A DNA stretch of 51,162 nucleotides from Faecalibacterium sp. (GCA_020025825.1 JAHHRL010000012.1:1-51162), one strand, 5' to 3'. Counted from the stretch's first letter, positions 40,996-51,029 are shown. Translations and numbers: made by a program. The notes: generated by a model from the letters alone, not told the origin.

Positions 40996-43563
40996 ATGCG
41001 TTTACTTGTAATCGATGGCAACAGTATTGCCAACCGTGCCTTTTACGGCATCAAACTGCTGACCACACGAGACGGTCGCTTTACCAACGCCATTTACGGC
41101 TTTTTGAACATTTTGCTTTCCCTTTTGAAAGAATGCAGCCCCGATGAAGTTGCCATCGCCTTTGACCTGAAGGCGCCCACCTTCCGCCATAAGATGTATG
41201 ACGGCTACAAGGCCACCCGTCACGGCATGCCTGCGGAGCTGGCCCAGCAGATGCCGGTTTTGAAGCAGCTTTTAACGGATTTAGGCTACCGTATTGTCAC
41301 CGCCGAAGGCTGGGAGGCTGACGATATTATGGGTACACTGGCAGCCGCCTGTTCTGCCCGCAAGGACGATTGCTTTTTGGCAACCGGAGACCGGGACAGC
41401 CTGCAGCTGGTAAGCGAAACCACAACGGTTCTGCTTGCTTCCACTGTAATGGGACGCAGCCAAACCGTTGTAATGGACGAAGATGCCGTGCGTGAAAAGT
41501 ACGGTGTAGACCCCATTCAGCTGATTGAGGTCAAGAGCCTGATGGGCGATACCAGCGATAACATTCCCGGTGTAAAGGGCATTGGCGAAAAGACCGCCCT
41601 GAATCTGGTAAAGAACTTTGGCACACTGGAAAATGTATACGCTAACATTGACAGCCCTATTATCAAGCCCAAGCAGCGTGAAAACCTGCAAACCTACAAG
41701 GCTGATGCAGAACTGAGCCGTGTTCTGGGTACGATTCGCACCGATGCCCCCATTGAAAGTGCAGAGGGCACCTACCTGCGTACCGAAGGCGACAAGCCCG
41801 CCGCAGTTCAGATGCTTACCGATTTGGAGATTCATTCTCTGATTCCCCGTTTAGGTTTGGACGGCATCAGCGCTGCCGCAGCACAGCCCGCCGCAGAGCT
41901 GCCCACCGTAACCGAAACACCGCTGCCCAACGCACCCGCCGGGGTTTACCTTTTGGCACAGCGGCCGGCCCGCATCGAAAAGCAGGGCAACCGCAATGTG
42001 GAGGTGGAACCTGCTGTATGGTACGCTGTACAGGGTCAGGCTGTATCCGCTTTAACGGACGAACAGCTGGCAGCTTTATTGGACAGCCCCAACGTACAGC
42101 TGGACGTTTTTGACTCTGCGCCGCTGTACGCTTTAGCTATGGCGCACAACGGCTGGGGCGAAAGCATTCGCTGGGACGGCAAGCTCGCCGCTTATCTGCT
42201 GAACGCTTCTGCCAACCGCTATGAAGTAGAAGCGTTGGAAACCGAGTATCGTGCCGAGCCTGCCTTTGTATGCGAGGCTTTCCCGCAGGCAGGCAGCTTG
42301 GAAAGTCTGTTCTCTATCATGAAGGCAGAAGTTACTGCCCGTGAGATGGACCCGCTGTATAACGACATCGAGTTTCCGCTGGCGCAGGTTCTTGCGGACA
42401 TGACCCGCCTTGGTATGCTGGTAGACCGTGAGGGCATTGAACAGTTCGGCGTAAAAATCCGCCAGCAGCTGGATGACGCCTTGCAGCGCATCTATATGCA
42501 GGTTGGCTATGAGTTCAACCCCAACAGCCCCAAACAGCTGGGCGAAGCTTTATTTGAAAAGATGGGCCTGCCCCACGGCAAAAAGACCAAGACAGGTTGG
42601 TCCACTGACGCTGCAACACTGGAAAATCTGCGCCACGAGGCCCCTGTAATTGAAGATATTCTGGAATACCGCACCTACCAAAAGCTCAGCTCCACCTACG
42701 TGGACGGCTTATTAAAGGTGATTGGCAAGGACGGACGTATTCACTCCATCTTCAACCAGACCGAAGCACGTACCGGCCGTTTATCCTCTTTGGAGCCAAA
42801 CCTGCAAAATATCCCCATCCGTACTGAACTGGGCAGCCAGCTGCGTGACTTCTTTATTGCAAAGCCCGGCTGCATTTTACTGGACGCCGACTACAGCCAA
42901 ATCGAGCTGCGTATTCTGGCGCATATCACCGGTGACGAGCATATGCAGCAGGCCTTCCGCTCCGGTGCGGATATTCACCGCAGCACCGCAGCCAAGATTT
43001 ACAATATCCCCGAAGACCAAGTAACCCCGCGCCTGCGCAGCAGTGCCAAGGCCATCAACTTTGGCATTATGTACGGCAAGGGTGCTTACAGCCTTTCGCA
43101 GGATATTGGTGTATCGGTAAAGGAGGCTGACAGCTTCCTGCGCAATTATCTGGACACCTTCCCCAAGGTTGACGAATATATGCAAAAGTGCATTGCCGAT
43201 GCCAAGGAGAAAGGTTACTGCTCTACCCTGTTTGGTCGCCGCCGTTACCTGCCTGAGCTGCAAAGCAGCAATTTTCAGGTACGTTCTTCCGGCGAGCGTA
43301 TGGCACGCAACACACCCATTCAGGGTACTGCCGCCGACGTTATCAAACTGACCATGGTCCGTGTGTGGCAGCGTCTGCGTGCTGAAAAGATGGAAAGCCG
43401 CCTGATTCTGACCGTTCACGACGAACTGATTGTAGAAGCACCTGAAGCCGAAGCTGACCGTGCCGCTGCGATTTTGTCTGAGGAGATGATGGGCTGTGTT
43501 TCCTACGCTGTACCCATGACCGCAGAAGTAAACCGTGGTAAATCCTGGCTGGAAGCTCACTAG
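40996..43563 (+). CDS. polA: DNA polymerase I
   Basis: An 855-residue family A polymerase for repair and Okazaki-fragment processing. Domains: 5'-3' flap exonuclease (~1-290; IDGNSIANRAFYGIKLL, ATGDRDSLQL, GDTSDNIPGVKGIG), a 3'-5' exonuclease-like domain (~310-470) lacking the DxE motif and so probably inactive, and the polymerase. Motif A is DADYSQIELR (D630-D632), motif B RSSAKAINFGIMYGKG, and motif C VHDE (H808-D809-E810). GGAGG before the ATG at 40996 fixes the start. tsaD follows after 39 bases, probably on the same transcript. Confidence 0.97.
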   Translation: MRLLVIDGNSIANRAFYGIKLLTTRDGRFTNAIYGFLNILLSLLKECSPDEVAIAFDLKAPTFRHKMYDGYKATRHGMPAELAQQMPVLKQLLTDLGYRIVTAEGWEADDIMGTLAAACSARKDDCFLATGDRDSLQLVSETTTVLLASTVMGRSQTVVMDEDAVREKYGVDPIQLIEVKSLMGDTSDNIPGVKGIGEKTALNLVKNFGTLENVYANIDSPIIKPKQRENLQTYKADAELSRVLGTIRTDAPIESAEGTYLRTEGDKPAAVQMLTDLEIHSLIPRLGLDGISAAAAQPAAELPTVTETPLPNAPAGVYLLAQRPARIEKQGNRNVEVEPAVWYAVQGQAVSALTDEQLAALLDSPNVQLDVFDSAPLYALAMAHNGWGESIRWDGKLAAYLLNASANRYEVEALETEYRAEPAFVCEAFPQAGSLESLFSIMKAEVTAREMDPLYNDIEFPLAQVLADMTRLGMLVDREGIEQFGVKIRQQLDDALQRIYMQVGYEFNPNSPKQLGEALFEKMGLPHGKKTKTGWSTDAATLENLRHEAPVIEDILEYRTYQKLSSTYVDGLLKVIGKDGRIHSIFNQTEARTGRLSSLEPNLQNIPIRTELGSQLRDFFIAKPGCILLDADYSQIELRILAHITGDEHMQQAFRSGADIHRSTAAKIYNIPEDQVTPRLRSSAKAINFGIMYGKGAYSLSQDIGVSVKEADSFLRNYLDTFPKVDEYMQKCIADAKEKGYCSTLFGRRRYLPELQSSNFQVRSSGERMARNTPIQGTAADVIKLTMVRVWQRLRAEKMESRLILTVHDELIVEAPEAEADRAAAILSEEMMGCVSYAVPMTAEVNRGKSWLEAH

Positions 43564-43602
43564 TCCGCCATATTTCGTATAAGTAAGAAGGAATATTCCA
43601 AA

Positions 43603-44610
43603 ATGTATATTTTAGGTATTGAATCCACTTGCGACGAAACCGCCGCATCCATTGTAAAAGACGGCCGAGAGCTGATTTCCAACGTAATCAGCACCAGCGT
43701 AAAGGAGCAGGCACTCTATGGTGGCGTTGTTCCGGAAATTGCCAGCCGCCGCCACTGCGAATATATCAGCGCTACTGTAGAAAAGGCACTGGCTGATGCA
43801 AACATGACCATTGACGATGTGGACGCTGTTGCGGTTACTTTTGCGCCCGGTCTGATTGGTGCTGTTCTGGTTGGCGTCAACTATGCAAAGGGTCTGGCTT
43901 ATGCCGCTGAAAAGCCCCTTGTTCCGGTGCATCACCTGCGGGGCCACATTGCTGCCTTATACCTGAGCCACCCCGAGCTGAAGCCGCCTTTCCTGTGTTT
44001 AGTTGCTTCAGGCGGCCACAGCCATATTGTTCAGGTAAATGATTACACGTCCTTCAAAATTTTAGGCCGCACGGTTGATGACGCTGCCGGCGAGGCTTTT
44101 GATAAGGTTGCACGCACCTTGGGGCTTTCCTATCCGGGCGGCCCCAGCGTGGCTGCTGCCGCTAAAAGCGGTAACCCCAAGGCTTACCGCCTGCCGATTC
44201 CCCGTGTAGAGGGCAAGTATAATGTAAGTTTTTCCGGCTTGAAAACCGCTGTGCTCAACGAAGTAAACAAGGCACAAATGAAAAACGAGCCGTTTAGTGT
44301 GCCGGATTTAGCTGCAAGCTTCCAAGAGCGAATTGCAGGTATTTTGGCTGAAAAACTGCTGAGTGCCGCTGCGGATACCGGTGCAAAGCAAGTATGTTTG
44401 GCTGGTGGTGTTGCTGCTAACGGTCGTTTGCGCCAACTGGTAAACGACGGCGCACAAAAACTGGGTGCCAAAGTGTACCTGCCTGAGCTGAAATTCTGCG
44501 GAGACAACGGTGCCATGATTGCCAGCCAGGGTTATTATGAGTATTGTGTCGGCAATCTTGCTGACCTTACCTTAAATGGATTGCCCACCCTGCCTATCGA
44601 CTATCAATAA
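43603..44610 (+). CDS. tsaD: tRNA N6-adenosine threonylcarbamoyltransferase TsaD
   Basis: A 335-residue ASKHA-fold enzyme that transfers the threonylcarbamoyl group to A37 of tRNA. The iron-binding histidines H111 and H115 are in HHLRGH, the N-terminus IESTCDETAASIV and PGLIGAVLVGVNYAKGLA are standard, and GGVAANGRLR closes the nucleotide site. Its partners tsaE and tsaB are elsewhere in this window (24.4-25.5 kb). AAGGA upstream of the ATG. Confidence 0.97.
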   Translation: MYILGIESTCDETAASIVKDGRELISNVISTSVKEQALYGGVVPEIASRRHCEYISATVEKALADANMTIDDVDAVAVTFAPGLIGAVLVGVNYAKGLAYAAEKPLVPVHHLRGHIAALYLSHPELKPPFLCLVASGGHSHIVQVNDYTSFKILGRTVDDAAGEAFDKVARTLGLSYPGGPSVAAAAKSGNPKAYRLPIPRVEGKYNVSFSGLKTAVLNEVNKAQMKNEPFSVPDLAASFQERIAGILAEKLLSAAADTGAKQVCLAGGVAANGRLRQLVNDGAQKLGAKVYLPELKFCGDNGAMIASQGYYEYCVGNLADLTLNGLPTLPIDYQ

Positions 44611-44615
44611 AATCA

Positions 44616-44652
44616 CAGGCGACAGTCTTTCCACGGGCTGTCGTCTGTTTTT
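44616..44652 (+). terminator. Terminator of polA-tsaD
   Basis: CAGGCGACAG pairs with CTGTCGTCTG (one G-U) around a short loop, followed by TTTTT. Confidence 0.75.
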
Positions 44653-44773
44653 GTACTTTTGTGCCGTAAAAAAATATTTTCGGGAAGCTTGTTATATTTT
44701 CTGCATTTTTTGCATTCTGCACATATCTGTGGTATATTATCATGGAGTGTTTTATTAAAATGGAGTAGTTCCC

Positions 44774-45349
44774 ATGCTGATATATACGCTGCTTTTTACC
44801 GTGGCTGCTTACCTGCTGTACTTTCTGTATGACTGGTATACTGTAAAGAATCCTGCCTTTTCCGTGTCCCACTGGTTTTTCCCACTGGGCACGATTTTTG
44901 TTGTTATTGCAACCGGTTTTTTATTGTGTCAGTCTGTCAGCCACTTTACTTTAACACCGTTTTCGGTACTATGCCTTTTGCTGGTGCTGCTGTTTGGCTG
45001 GTTTTTATTTGACTCGCTGGTTCTCAGTTTACCAAAAGGCACTTATACGGAGCCGGATGCTCCCCGCACCGTTTTTCGTGGTCGTATGTATGCATTATGC
45101 CGCCATCCCGGTGTGCTGTGGTATTGTTGCATGTATCTGGCCTTGTGGGCTGCTGCGCCTAGCTTTACCGGTGCAATTGCGTGTTTTGCGCTTTGTTTGG
45201 GAAACGTGCTTTATATGCTGCTGCAAGACCGCTGGACTTTTCCTGCTGTTTTTTCTGACTACGAAGATTATAAAAAGGAAACTCCGTTATTTTTTCCCAA
45301 TCGTGTGAGCATCCGACAGTGCATTGCTTCCTACTGTCATAAGCTCTAA
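44774..45349 (+). CDS. Membrane methyltransferase-like protein (ICMT/PEMT type)
   Basis: A 191-residue protein with about five membrane helices. The C-terminal part has GRMYALCRHPGVLWYCCMYLALW (RHP at residues 110-112) and DRWTFPAVFSDYEDYKKETPLFFP, the pattern of the isoprenylcysteine carboxyl-methyltransferase/phospholipid methyltransferase superfamily: R-H-P-x-Y/V-x-x ... E/D-x-x-L/F-x-x-x-F-x-x-Y-x-x-Y. The usual E before the last motif is D here. It may methylate a lipid or small molecule using SAM, but the substrate is unknown. It stands 44 bases before the GH3-family gene. Confidence 0.65.
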   Translation: MLIYTLLFTVAAYLLYFLYDWYTVKNPAFSVSHWFFPLGTIFVVIATGFLLCQSVSHFTLTPFSVLCLLLVLLFGWFLFDSLVLSLPKGTYTEPDAPRTVFRGRMYALCRHPGVLWYCCMYLALWAAAPSFTGAIACFALCLGNVLYMLLQDRWTFPAVFSDYEDYKKETPLFFPNRVSIRQCIASYCHKL

Positions 45350-45393
45350 CCAATAAAATCAGGTAGTAAGTACATCAGAAAGGAGGAGCCGCT

Positions 45394-46965
45394 ATGAAAT
45401 TAAAAGAAAAACTGAATCGACATTCGCCCAATCAAATTTGGGACGAGTACTGCGGCTTCCTTACCTTATCTCTGGACCAGTATTTACATATTCAAAACCG
45501 TTTGATGCAAGAGCAGATACAGCTCTGGTGTGCAAGCGCATTAGGAAAACGAATTTTGAACGGAGCACAGCCAAAAACAGTTGCGGAATTCCGCCGGGTG
45601 GTTCCTTTAACCACTTATGAGGATTATGCGGATATTTTACTGCCCCGCCGCTCCGAGCTGCTGCCGGCTCCGCCTGTTACTTGGGTAGAAACCACTTGGG
45701 AGGGCGGCAAACGACCTATCAAGGCAGCCCCTTACACGCAGGGAATGATAGATACCTTTCGCCGCAATAGTATTGCCGTAATGCTGTTGGCCAGCGCAAA
45801 CGGCTGGGGCGATTTTACCATTGGCGATAAAGTATTATCCGGTCTGGCACCGCTGCCATATTTAACTGGGCTAATGGGGCTGATTCTGGACCAGGAGTTT
45901 CAATTTACCAGTATGCCCCCACGTGAAACTACCACCACAATGGGCTTTTCTGAGCGCAGTAAGCTGGGTTTCAAAATGGCGCTCAACAAAGGGATTGATT
46001 ACTTTTTCGGTATGGGCAGCATCAGTTACTTTATTAGTACACAGCTGACGCATATCGGCGGAGGCAGCCATGGGCATATCCCTTTGCCTACCCTTTTGCG
46101 CTATGCACGTGCCCAAAATCGTGCCAGACACGAGAATCGTGAGCTTTTGCCCAAAGACCTTTTCCACTTAAAAGGCTTTGTATGTGCCGGTACTGACAAC
46201 GCCCGCTATAAAGATGATTTGGAGCATCTGTGGGGTGTGCGCCCCATGGAGCTGTTTGCCGGCACTGAGGCTACCCTTGTTGGCACTGAAACATGGAACC
46301 GCAAGGATTTATATTTTTTCCCTGACAGCTGCTATTACGAATTTTTACCGGAAGAATATATCCGCAGCAACGACCGCCACTTACCTACTATAACCATTGA
46401 CCAAGTTGAGCCGGGCTGCCAGTACGAGCTGGTTGTAACCGTATTTAAGGGCGGTGCTTTCGCCCGTTACCGTACCGGCGATATGTATCGCTGTATGGGC
46501 TTTGGCGATAAGGATGACCACTCGACCCTGCCGCGTTTCCGCTATACGGACCGTATTCCTTCTGTTATTGATATTGCGGGCTTTACTCGCATCACAGAAA
46601 ACTCTATTTCTGAAGTCATCGAGCTTTCGCATCTGCCTATTGCAGACTGGTGCGCCGCTAAGGAATTTGATTCCCAAACCGGACACCCATATCTGCGTAT
46701 GTATGTGGAGCTGTCTGCCTCTGCACTGACTACGCAGGCAGTTAACGAGGAAGTTTTGCGGAAACATTTAGAAATTTACTTTAACTATTTGGACAGTGAC
46801 TACGACAACCTGAAAAAAATTCTAGGTATGGAGCCGCTGCAAATCACATTTTTACGCAGCGGTACGTATGCCGAGTACCGCCGCCGATTTGCAAACATCC
46901 CTGCACGCATCAATCCCAGTTCCGAAATTCGCCGTGCACTGCTTTCTATCCAAGAGGACTTATAA
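45394..46965 (+). CDS. GH3-family acyl-adenylating (amide-forming) enzyme
   Basis: A 523-residue protein of the GH3 auxin-responsive promoter family (PF03321). The N-terminal part has GKRILNGAQPKTVAEFRRVVPLTTYEDYADIL; the adenylate-forming region includes ELFAGTEATLVGTE and YYEFLPEEY, and later FARYRTGDMYRCMGF and the C-terminal domain follow. Plant members join amino acids to hormone acids through acyl-adenylates; bacterial members are poorly characterised. GAAAGGAGGAG precedes the ATG. The neighbours are a membrane methyltransferase-like gene and a signalling protein gene 48 bases downstream. Confidence 0.88.
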   Translation: MKLKEKLNRHSPNQIWDEYCGFLTLSLDQYLHIQNRLMQEQIQLWCASALGKRILNGAQPKTVAEFRRVVPLTTYEDYADILLPRRSELLPAPPVTWVETTWEGGKRPIKAAPYTQGMIDTFRRNSIAVMLLASANGWGDFTIGDKVLSGLAPLPYLTGLMGLILDQEFQFTSMPPRETTTTMGFSERSKLGFKMALNKGIDYFFGMGSISYFISTQLTHIGGGSHGHIPLPTLLRYARAQNRARHENRELLPKDLFHLKGFVCAGTDNARYKDDLEHLWGVRPMELFAGTEATLVGTETWNRKDLYFFPDSCYYEFLPEEYIRSNDRHLPTITIDQVEPGCQYELVVTVFKGGAFARYRTGDMYRCMGFGDKDDHSTLPRFRYTDRIPSVIDIAGFTRITENSISEVIELSHLPIADWCAAKEFDSQTGHPYLRMYVELSASALTTQAVNEEVLRKHLEIYFNYLDSDYDNLKKILGMEPLQITFLRSGTYAEYRRRFANIPARINPSSEIRRALLSIQEDL

Positions 46966-47013
46966 TTTTATGCCCCTCATTGCCAAATCTATTCAGAAAG
47001 GAAGTGAAAAGTC

Positions 47014-49560
47014 GTGCAAAGCTTTGCGTTTATTTCTTTGGCCGGGCTTCTAATTTATACGCTGCTATTCAGCATTTTTATTTCAGCCAAAAAAAATCGT
47101 CTCCTGCGCTACTTTACTTTACTTCTTTTTTGTATGATTCTGTGGTCCGGCGGTTCCCTTTTTATGCGTATTCAATTTTTGAACGCAACCGCTTTCTGGT
47201 ATCACATCTCACTAATTGGAATATGGGCTGCCTGCCTTGTGTTAGACCGCTTTGTGATACTATTTGCGGACCAGCGCATTACCCGGGTTGAACAACTGGT
47301 AAATATACTTGTTCCTATTATTTTGCTGGGTAACTGTATTACCGGCTGGTTTTTGGCACCACCCAAAGTTGTTTCGCTCCCTGACGGCACCACTTCGTTT
47401 GTATACGGTAATTTTACCATCGGCACCTATTTGATGTACGCATTGCTGGCTGTCATTGCTATTATTATTCTGACCCGTTTGGTACAGATTGCACGCTCCA
47501 GCCGGATTGCACGCTCTCAGCTTATCCCGTTAACCATCGGTGCTGTTTTTATCTTTGGCGGCAACGCACTTATTCTGCTGCCGATTTTTAAGGGTATTCC
47601 TTTAGATATGGCTTCCGGCATTGTTTTTGCCTTTTGCCTGCTGTTTGCCCTGTACTATAAGCACCTGTTTTCGTTAACGCTGGCTTTTTCCCGCAGAACA
47701 TACACTTTAATCACTGCTGCTATCTTGGTATTTGTTGTTGCGCAATGCGGTCCTGCCGCTACAGCCTATTTAGAGGGCCTTGGCGAGCCCATTGCCTCCC
47801 GTGCAGTGGTAATCATCGCACTTGTGGTTGCGGGACTGTCTGCGTTAATTTACCTGTTTGTCAGCCGTTTAAGCGAGGAGCTTTTTCTTGGGGAATATAA
47901 TGAACGCAGCTCGCAATTAAAACAATTCAGCGATACGATTTCCCGCTACTTAAACGAAAAAGATGTTTGCACCAGCTATTGCAAGCAAGTTTTAGAAAGC
48001 CTGCATACCGTAGATTCTGTTCGCATCTGTACTGAGAATAAAAACGGTTCCTTTGAAGTTTCCGGCAGTACAGGTATGTTGGAAACAGGCACTGTTTTGT
48101 TTGGTTCTGACAGTGCTGTAGCCGACTGGCTTCGCAACCACCGTGATATTTTGGAAATCAGCGATTTTAGCCGCAGCGTAGAATATCGTGCTATGTGGGA
48201 AAGCGAAAAGCTTCAGCTGCTCAGCATTGGTGCTGATTACCTTTTGCCTATGCTGGACGGGGATACCTTACTGGGCATTGTCGCCTTAAAACAAAAAGAC
48301 CCCACACGCCGCCTGCACAGTGATGAACGAGACTTTCTGTTATCACTTAGTTCGGTTACCAGCATTGCCTTGAAGAACAGCCGCCTGTATGAAAAAGCAA
48401 CACACGATGCCCATACAGACGATTTAACCGGTCTTTTGAATCGAAAATACTTTTTGGAGCAGTTAAACAACTGCTTTTCCAACAATCCTAAGGGATTACT
48501 CAGCTTAATGATTCTAAGTCTGGATGATTTTAAGCTGTATAATCAGTTATATGGTGTACGTGTTGGTGACGAAGCTTTGCGCCGTGTGGCCGAGATTTTA
48601 CGTACAACTGTAGGCGAACAAAACTGCGTTGCCCGATACAGCGGCAAAGAGTTTGCTATTTTGTTACCTGGGCAGGAGACCAGCACAGCACGCCGCTTGG
48701 CTGAAAACCTTCGTCGCCAAATTTACGATTTGAATCGTGAAAACAACGAGCAGGATGGCACTTTGCAAATTTTAACTTGCAGCATTGGTATTTGTAGTAT
48801 CCCGTTTGGCGCATGCAATATCAAGCAACTCTTGGATAATACTGATTTAGCGGTTTATCAGATGAAGCAGCGTGGCAAAAACGGTGTTATGGTTTACTCT
48901 GTTGGTTCTGTAAGTGAAAAACTACCTGTCACAAAACCAGACCATGCTCGTGTGTATTCAAACTACGCAAATACGATTTATGCATTAAGTGCAGCTATCG
49001 ATGCAAAGGATCATTACACCTTTACACACTCTAAAAATGTAGCATACTACGCTTGCGAATTAGCAAAGCTGTATGGCTTAAACGATGATACAATTGAAAT
49101 TATTCGTGAAAGCGCTTTATTGCACGATATCGGTAAAATTGGTATTCCAGAAGCCATCCTAAATAAGCCGGATGTTTTAACCAGCGAAGAATACGAGATT
49201 ATGAAGCGTCACCCCGAAAATGCGGTTGCTATCATTCGTCACCTCCCCAGCTTGGACTACGTTATTCCCGCTGTTTTAGGCCATCACGAACGATGGGATG
49301 GCAAAGGCTATCCCAGACGCTTAAGTGGCGAGGATATCCCCTTAAACGCACGCATTTTATGCGTAGCAGACTGTTTTGATGCAATTACGTCAAATCGTTG
49401 CTATAAAGATGGGCGCCCTGTCGAGGTTGCTCTCAGTATCTTGGAAAACAATGCCGGTACCCAGTTTGATCCATATCTGGTCCAGCTGTTTATCCATCAT
49501 GTTCAAGATGGTTCCATCATTCCACAGAATCGCAACGACTCCGTTTCTGCTACAGTTTAA
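47014..49560 (+). CDS. Membrane GAF / degenerate GGDEF / HD-GYP signalling protein
   Basis: An 848-residue signalling protein starting at GTG. Residues 1-300 hold eight or so membrane helices resembling the histidine-kinase 7TM sensor region; 310-470 is a GAF-like domain; 475-620 is a GGDEF domain whose signature is SGKEF (S543-F547), so cyclase activity is unlikely; 660-840 is an intact HD-GYP domain with HDIGK (H704-K708) and HHERWDGKGYP (H757-P767). HD-GYP proteins hydrolyse cyclic di-GMP or related dinucleotides. The GGDEF part may sense GTP. It probably shares a transcript with the GH3 gene. Confidence 0.92.
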   Translation: MQSFAFISLAGLLIYTLLFSIFISAKKNRLLRYFTLLLFCMILWSGGSLFMRIQFLNATAFWYHISLIGIWAACLVLDRFVILFADQRITRVEQLVNILVPIILLGNCITGWFLAPPKVVSLPDGTTSFVYGNFTIGTYLMYALLAVIAIIILTRLVQIARSSRIARSQLIPLTIGAVFIFGGNALILLPIFKGIPLDMASGIVFAFCLLFALYYKHLFSLTLAFSRRTYTLITAAILVFVVAQCGPAATAYLEGLGEPIASRAVVIIALVVAGLSALIYLFVSRLSEELFLGEYNERSSQLKQFSDTISRYLNEKDVCTSYCKQVLESLHTVDSVRICTENKNGSFEVSGSTGMLETGTVLFGSDSAVADWLRNHRDILEISDFSRSVEYRAMWESEKLQLLSIGADYLLPMLDGDTLLGIVALKQKDPTRRLHSDERDFLLSLSSVTSIALKNSRLYEKATHDAHTDDLTGLLNRKYFLEQLNNCFSNNPKGLLSLMILSLDDFKLYNQLYGVRVGDEALRRVAEILRTTVGEQNCVARYSGKEFAILLPGQETSTARRLAENLRRQIYDLNRENNEQDGTLQILTCSIGICSIPFGACNIKQLLDNTDLAVYQMKQRGKNGVMVYSVGSVSEKLPVTKPDHARVYSNYANTIYALSAAIDAKDHYTFTHSKNVAYYACELAKLYGLNDDTIEIIRESALLHDIGKIGIPEAILNKPDVLTSEEYEIMKRHPENAVAIIRHLPSLDYVIPAVLGHHERWDGKGYPRRLSGEDIPLNARILCVADCFDAITSNRCYKDGRPVEVALSILENNAGTQFDPYLVQLFIHHVQDGSIIPQNRNDSVSATV

Positions 49561-49598
49561 CAGTCTTCTTTTGTTTTAATTCCAAACATAACTAAAAA

Positions 49599-49641
49599 AA
49601 TCCCCTCGGTGTAGTGGTAGCCACTACACCCGAGGGGATTC
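49599..49641. terminator. Bidirectional terminator
   Basis: A long stem (AATCCCCTCG...GTAGTGG with CCACTAC...CGAGGGGATT, one small bulge) around TAG, with A- and T-runs outside. It ends the HD-GYP transcript and the ackA transcript. Confidence 0.85.
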
Positions 49642-49719
49642 ATTTTTTACTAATTTATAAAGGAAATGAATTTGTCAGTACTGACACACATAAGGTGCGC
49701 TGTCCTGTTTCATTTTCTC

Positions 49720-50922
49720 TTACTTGCCAAACACCAGGTCACGAGTATCACGTGCAATCATCAGTTCCTCGTTGGTGCAGATCTTCAGGATGCGAACCTT
49801 GCTGCCGTCCACGCTCAGGTCTGCCATATCCTCATGGCAGTTAGCGTTCTTCTCATCATCCAGCTGCAGACCCATAAAGTCCATGTTGCTGCAAACCATC
49901 TTGCGGAAACGCACATCGTTCTCGCCGATGCCACCGGTAAAGACAACGCAGTCCAGACCGTTCATAGCGGCTGCATAAGAGCCGATATATTTCTGAATCT
50001 GGTAAGCCAGCATATCCTGTGCCAAAGCTGCACGCTTGCTGCCTGCCTTAGAAGCAGCAGTAACGTCACGCATATCGCTGGAAACACCGGAAACACCCAG
50101 CAAGCCGCTCTGCTTGTTCAGGTAATCTGCCATCTCCTGACCGTGAATGCCCAGTTTCTGCTCCATGTAGGTAACAACGCTGGGGTCAATATCGCCGCAG
50201 CGAGTGCCCATCAAAACGCCTGCCAACGGGGTCAAGCCCATGCTGGTATCTACGCACTTGCCGCCATCAACAGCACTAATGCTGCTGCCATTGCCCAAGT
50301 GGCAAGTAACAATCTTCAGCTCAGAAGGATCCTTGCCCAGGAACTCTGCTGCTGCCTTGCTGACAAAACGGTGGCTGGTACCGTGTGCACCATAGCGGCG
50401 GATGGAGTACTTCTCGTACATCTCGTAAGGTACACCGTACATATATGCCTTAGCAGGCATGGTCTGGTGGAAAGTAGTGTCAAAAACAACAACGTTGGGC
50501 ACAGATTCGCCAAAGACCTTCTTTGCGCTGCGCAGGCCCTGAACGTGAGCCATGTTATGAACAGGTGCCAGAGGTGCAATTTCTTCAATCTTGTCGATAA
50601 TTGCATCGGTTACAATTTCGCTCTTGGTAAAGAACTCTGCACCCTGCACAACACGGTGGCCGATTGCATTAATCTCGCTCTTATCCTTAACAACTGCGCC
50701 CTCACCAGTGGTCATCATGTCCACAACCTTCATGAAAGCCTCAGTATGAGTGGGGAAAGGAACCTCTTCAGTCCACTTACCGCCATTTGCCTGATGGGTA
50801 ATTTTGCTGCCCTCAATGCCGATACGCTCGCACAAACCTTTGCACAATACGCTCTCATCAGCCATATCGATCAGCTGGTACTTCAAAGAAGAAGAGCCAC
50901 AGTTGATGACAAGAATTTTCAT
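49720..50922 (-). CDS. ackA: Acetate kinase
   Basis: A 400-residue enzyme making ATP from acetyl phosphate and ADP, the usual energy-yielding end of acetate fermentation. The signatures VINCGSSSLKYQL near the N-terminus, GHRVVQGAEFF, RRYGAHGTSHRFVS and VVFTGGIGENDVRFR are all present. GGGAGG precedes the ATG at 50922. No pta is adjacent. The gene has its own near-consensus promoter and lies downstream of an rRNA operon on the same strand. Confidence 0.97.
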   Translation of the reverse strand: MKILVINCGSSSLKYQLIDMADESVLCKGLCERIGIEGSKITHQANGGKWTEEVPFPTHTEAFMKVVDMMTTGEGAVVKDKSEINAIGHRVVQGAEFFTKSEIVTDAIIDKIEEIAPLAPVHNMAHVQGLRSAKKVFGESVPNVVVFDTTFHQTMPAKAYMYGVPYEMYEKYSIRRYGAHGTSHRFVSKAAAEFLGKDPSELKIVTCHLGNGSSISAVDGGKCVDTSMGLTPLAGVLMGTRCGDIDPSVVTYMEQKLGIHGQEMADYLNKQSGLLGVSGVSSDMRDVTAASKAGSKRAALAQDMLAYQIQKYIGSYAAAMNGLDCVVFTGGIGENDVRFRKMVCSNMDFMGLQLDDEKNANCHEDMADLSVDGSKVRILKICTNEELMIARDTRDLVFGK

Positions 50923-51000
50923 TGTTAATCCTCCCAAATTTCATTAAAAAACCGCCACGTTAATAAATAAAGCGTACGTATTTTTTTCATTACCTTGCTT

Positions 51001-51029
51001 ATTATATAATGGAATTGCTCCATTTGCAA
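51001..51029 (-). promoter_or_regulatory. Promoter of ackA
   Basis: Minus strand: -35 TTGCAA (51024-51029), 17-base spacer, consensus -10 TATAAT (51001-51006), leader about 75 bases. Confidence 0.7.

Noticed and set aside
41900..42400. Proofreading 3'-5' exonuclease in polA
   Set aside because: The DxE and YxxxD active-site motifs are not visible in this part, as in other Gram-positive Pol I enzymes; probably a structural remnant.
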